Source: Alistipes sp.
Lineage (GTDB): Bacteria; Bacteroidota; Bacteroidia; Bacteroidales; Rikenellaceae
Reading direction: 5' to 3'
DNA length: 13,996 bases
Assembly (NCBI GenBank): GCA_028691095.1
Contig: JAQUZZ010000009.1
Location: forward strand, 1 to 13,996
In this document: one piece after another, positions 13,726-13,996 of the stretch
How positions within the stretch are numbered: position 1 is the stretch's first letter
How the letters are laid out: the number at the start of each line of letters is the position of its first letter
The notes under the pieces: model-generated
Seen by the model: only the letters and a program-made list of their open reading frames with translations
What the model was told of the DNA's origin: nothing
Database searches by the model: none
Position numbers and translations under genes: made by a program

Positions 13726-13996
13726 GTGGAAATAACAAGATTCGCAAATCCTAAACTCTTGTGGCTGTTATTGGTACTGTTGCCAATGATCGGCTACTAT
13801 ATCTATCGCGCACGGCAAGGTAAAGCTACCCTGCAAATCTCCTCGGTTGCGGGGCTTCATCGGTTGCCCCGAGGCGTCAAATACTACCTGCGTTACCTTC
13901 CGTTTGTCCTGCGTTGTTTGGCCGTAGCCGCGCTCATCTTCGCCCTCGCTCGACCACAGAGTACCTCCAGCAACAACAACAGCACCACCGAAGGAA
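13726..13996 (+). CDS. batA: BatA, VWA-domain membrane protein (N-terminal part; runs off window)
   Basis: Ninety codons from GTG 13726 to the window end. The typical BatA start is visible: (M)EITRFANPKLLW, a first TM helix (about residues 11-27), a short basic cytoplasmic loop, a second TM helix (about 55-74) and the family signature ALARPQ (72-77), followed by a Ser/Asn/Thr stretch where the chain leads to the VWA domain. The MIDAS motif lies beyond the window. BatA is a membrane VWA protein of the aerotolerance complex driven by MoxR. An in-frame TAG at 13711 rules out a longer start, and no in-frame ATG exists near the N-terminus, so GTG is the only credible start. An overlapping ATG opens a six-codon out-of-frame ORF that ends inside batA. 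Confidence 0.9.
   Translation, partial: MEITRFANPKLLWLLLVLLPMIGYYIYRARQGKATLQISSVAGLHRLPRGVKYYLRYLPFVLRCLAVAALIFALARPQSTSSNNNSTTEG

Overview
The window reads as a chromosomal segment of a Bacteroidota bacterium, most likely order Bacteroidales. The reasons are a moxR-DUF58-bat (aerotolerance) gene cluster with a BatC-type TPR protein and BatA, TAnnTTTG-type -7 promoter boxes in front of three genes, few Shine-Dalgarno-like sequences, an S41 protease with a lipoprotein signal, and a mitochondrial-type aconitase. Genus cannot be fixed from the sequence. No transposase, phage gene, CRISPR array, tRNA or rRNA is visible; gene content is mostly core functions.

Layout. From 1 to 9040 every gene is on the minus strand. 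Reading in the direction of transcription (high to low coordinate): a UvrD/PcrA helicase (9040-6572); lrgA and lrgB (6511-5458, overlapping by 17 bases, closed by a strong hairpin terminator); endonuclease III nth (5243-4569); a S41/PDZ lipoprotein protease with a long predicted structured leader (4323-2872); an NrnA-like DHH/DHHA1 phosphoesterase (2848-1799); a small two-TM protein (1669-1424) coupled by a one-base overlap to a membrane-anchored PH-like protein (1424-837); and the first third of aconitase (593 to beyond base 1). A 473-base divergent intergenic region (9041-9513) separates these from a plus-strand operon: moxR, a DUF58 VWA-like protein, a DUF4381-like membrane protein, a BatC-like TPR protein, and the start of batA, which runs off the window end.

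How the genes work together. The plus-strand genes form a classic MoxR/VWA module: a cytoplasmic AAA+ ATPase, a cytoplasmic MIDAS protein, and membrane/periplasmic Bat proteins thought to act as an envelope complex in stress tolerance. Two gene pairs in it are ordinary, but batC lies before batA instead of after batB, and BatC carries a tail of 17 near-identical QNK(D/E) tetrapeptides. The minus-strand genes are housekeeping: DNA repair (UvrD, Nth), nucleotide/oligonucleotide turnover (NrnA), central metabolism (aconitase), envelope proteolysis and LrgAB membrane transport.

Most interesting signals outside the genes: (1) a 17-base oriented imperfect palindrome, ATAGCAC-N3-(G/A)TGCTTA, found just 5' of four unrelated start codons (aconitase, the small TM protein, lrgA, batA); (2) two copies of a 12-base repeat in the predicted S41 leader that could form mutually exclusive RNA pairings; (3) stem-loops clustered in the non-overlapping junctions of the bat operon; (4) the purified QNKD repeat, where all DNA differences but one are synonymous; (5) a six-codon ORF overlapping the GTG start of batA.
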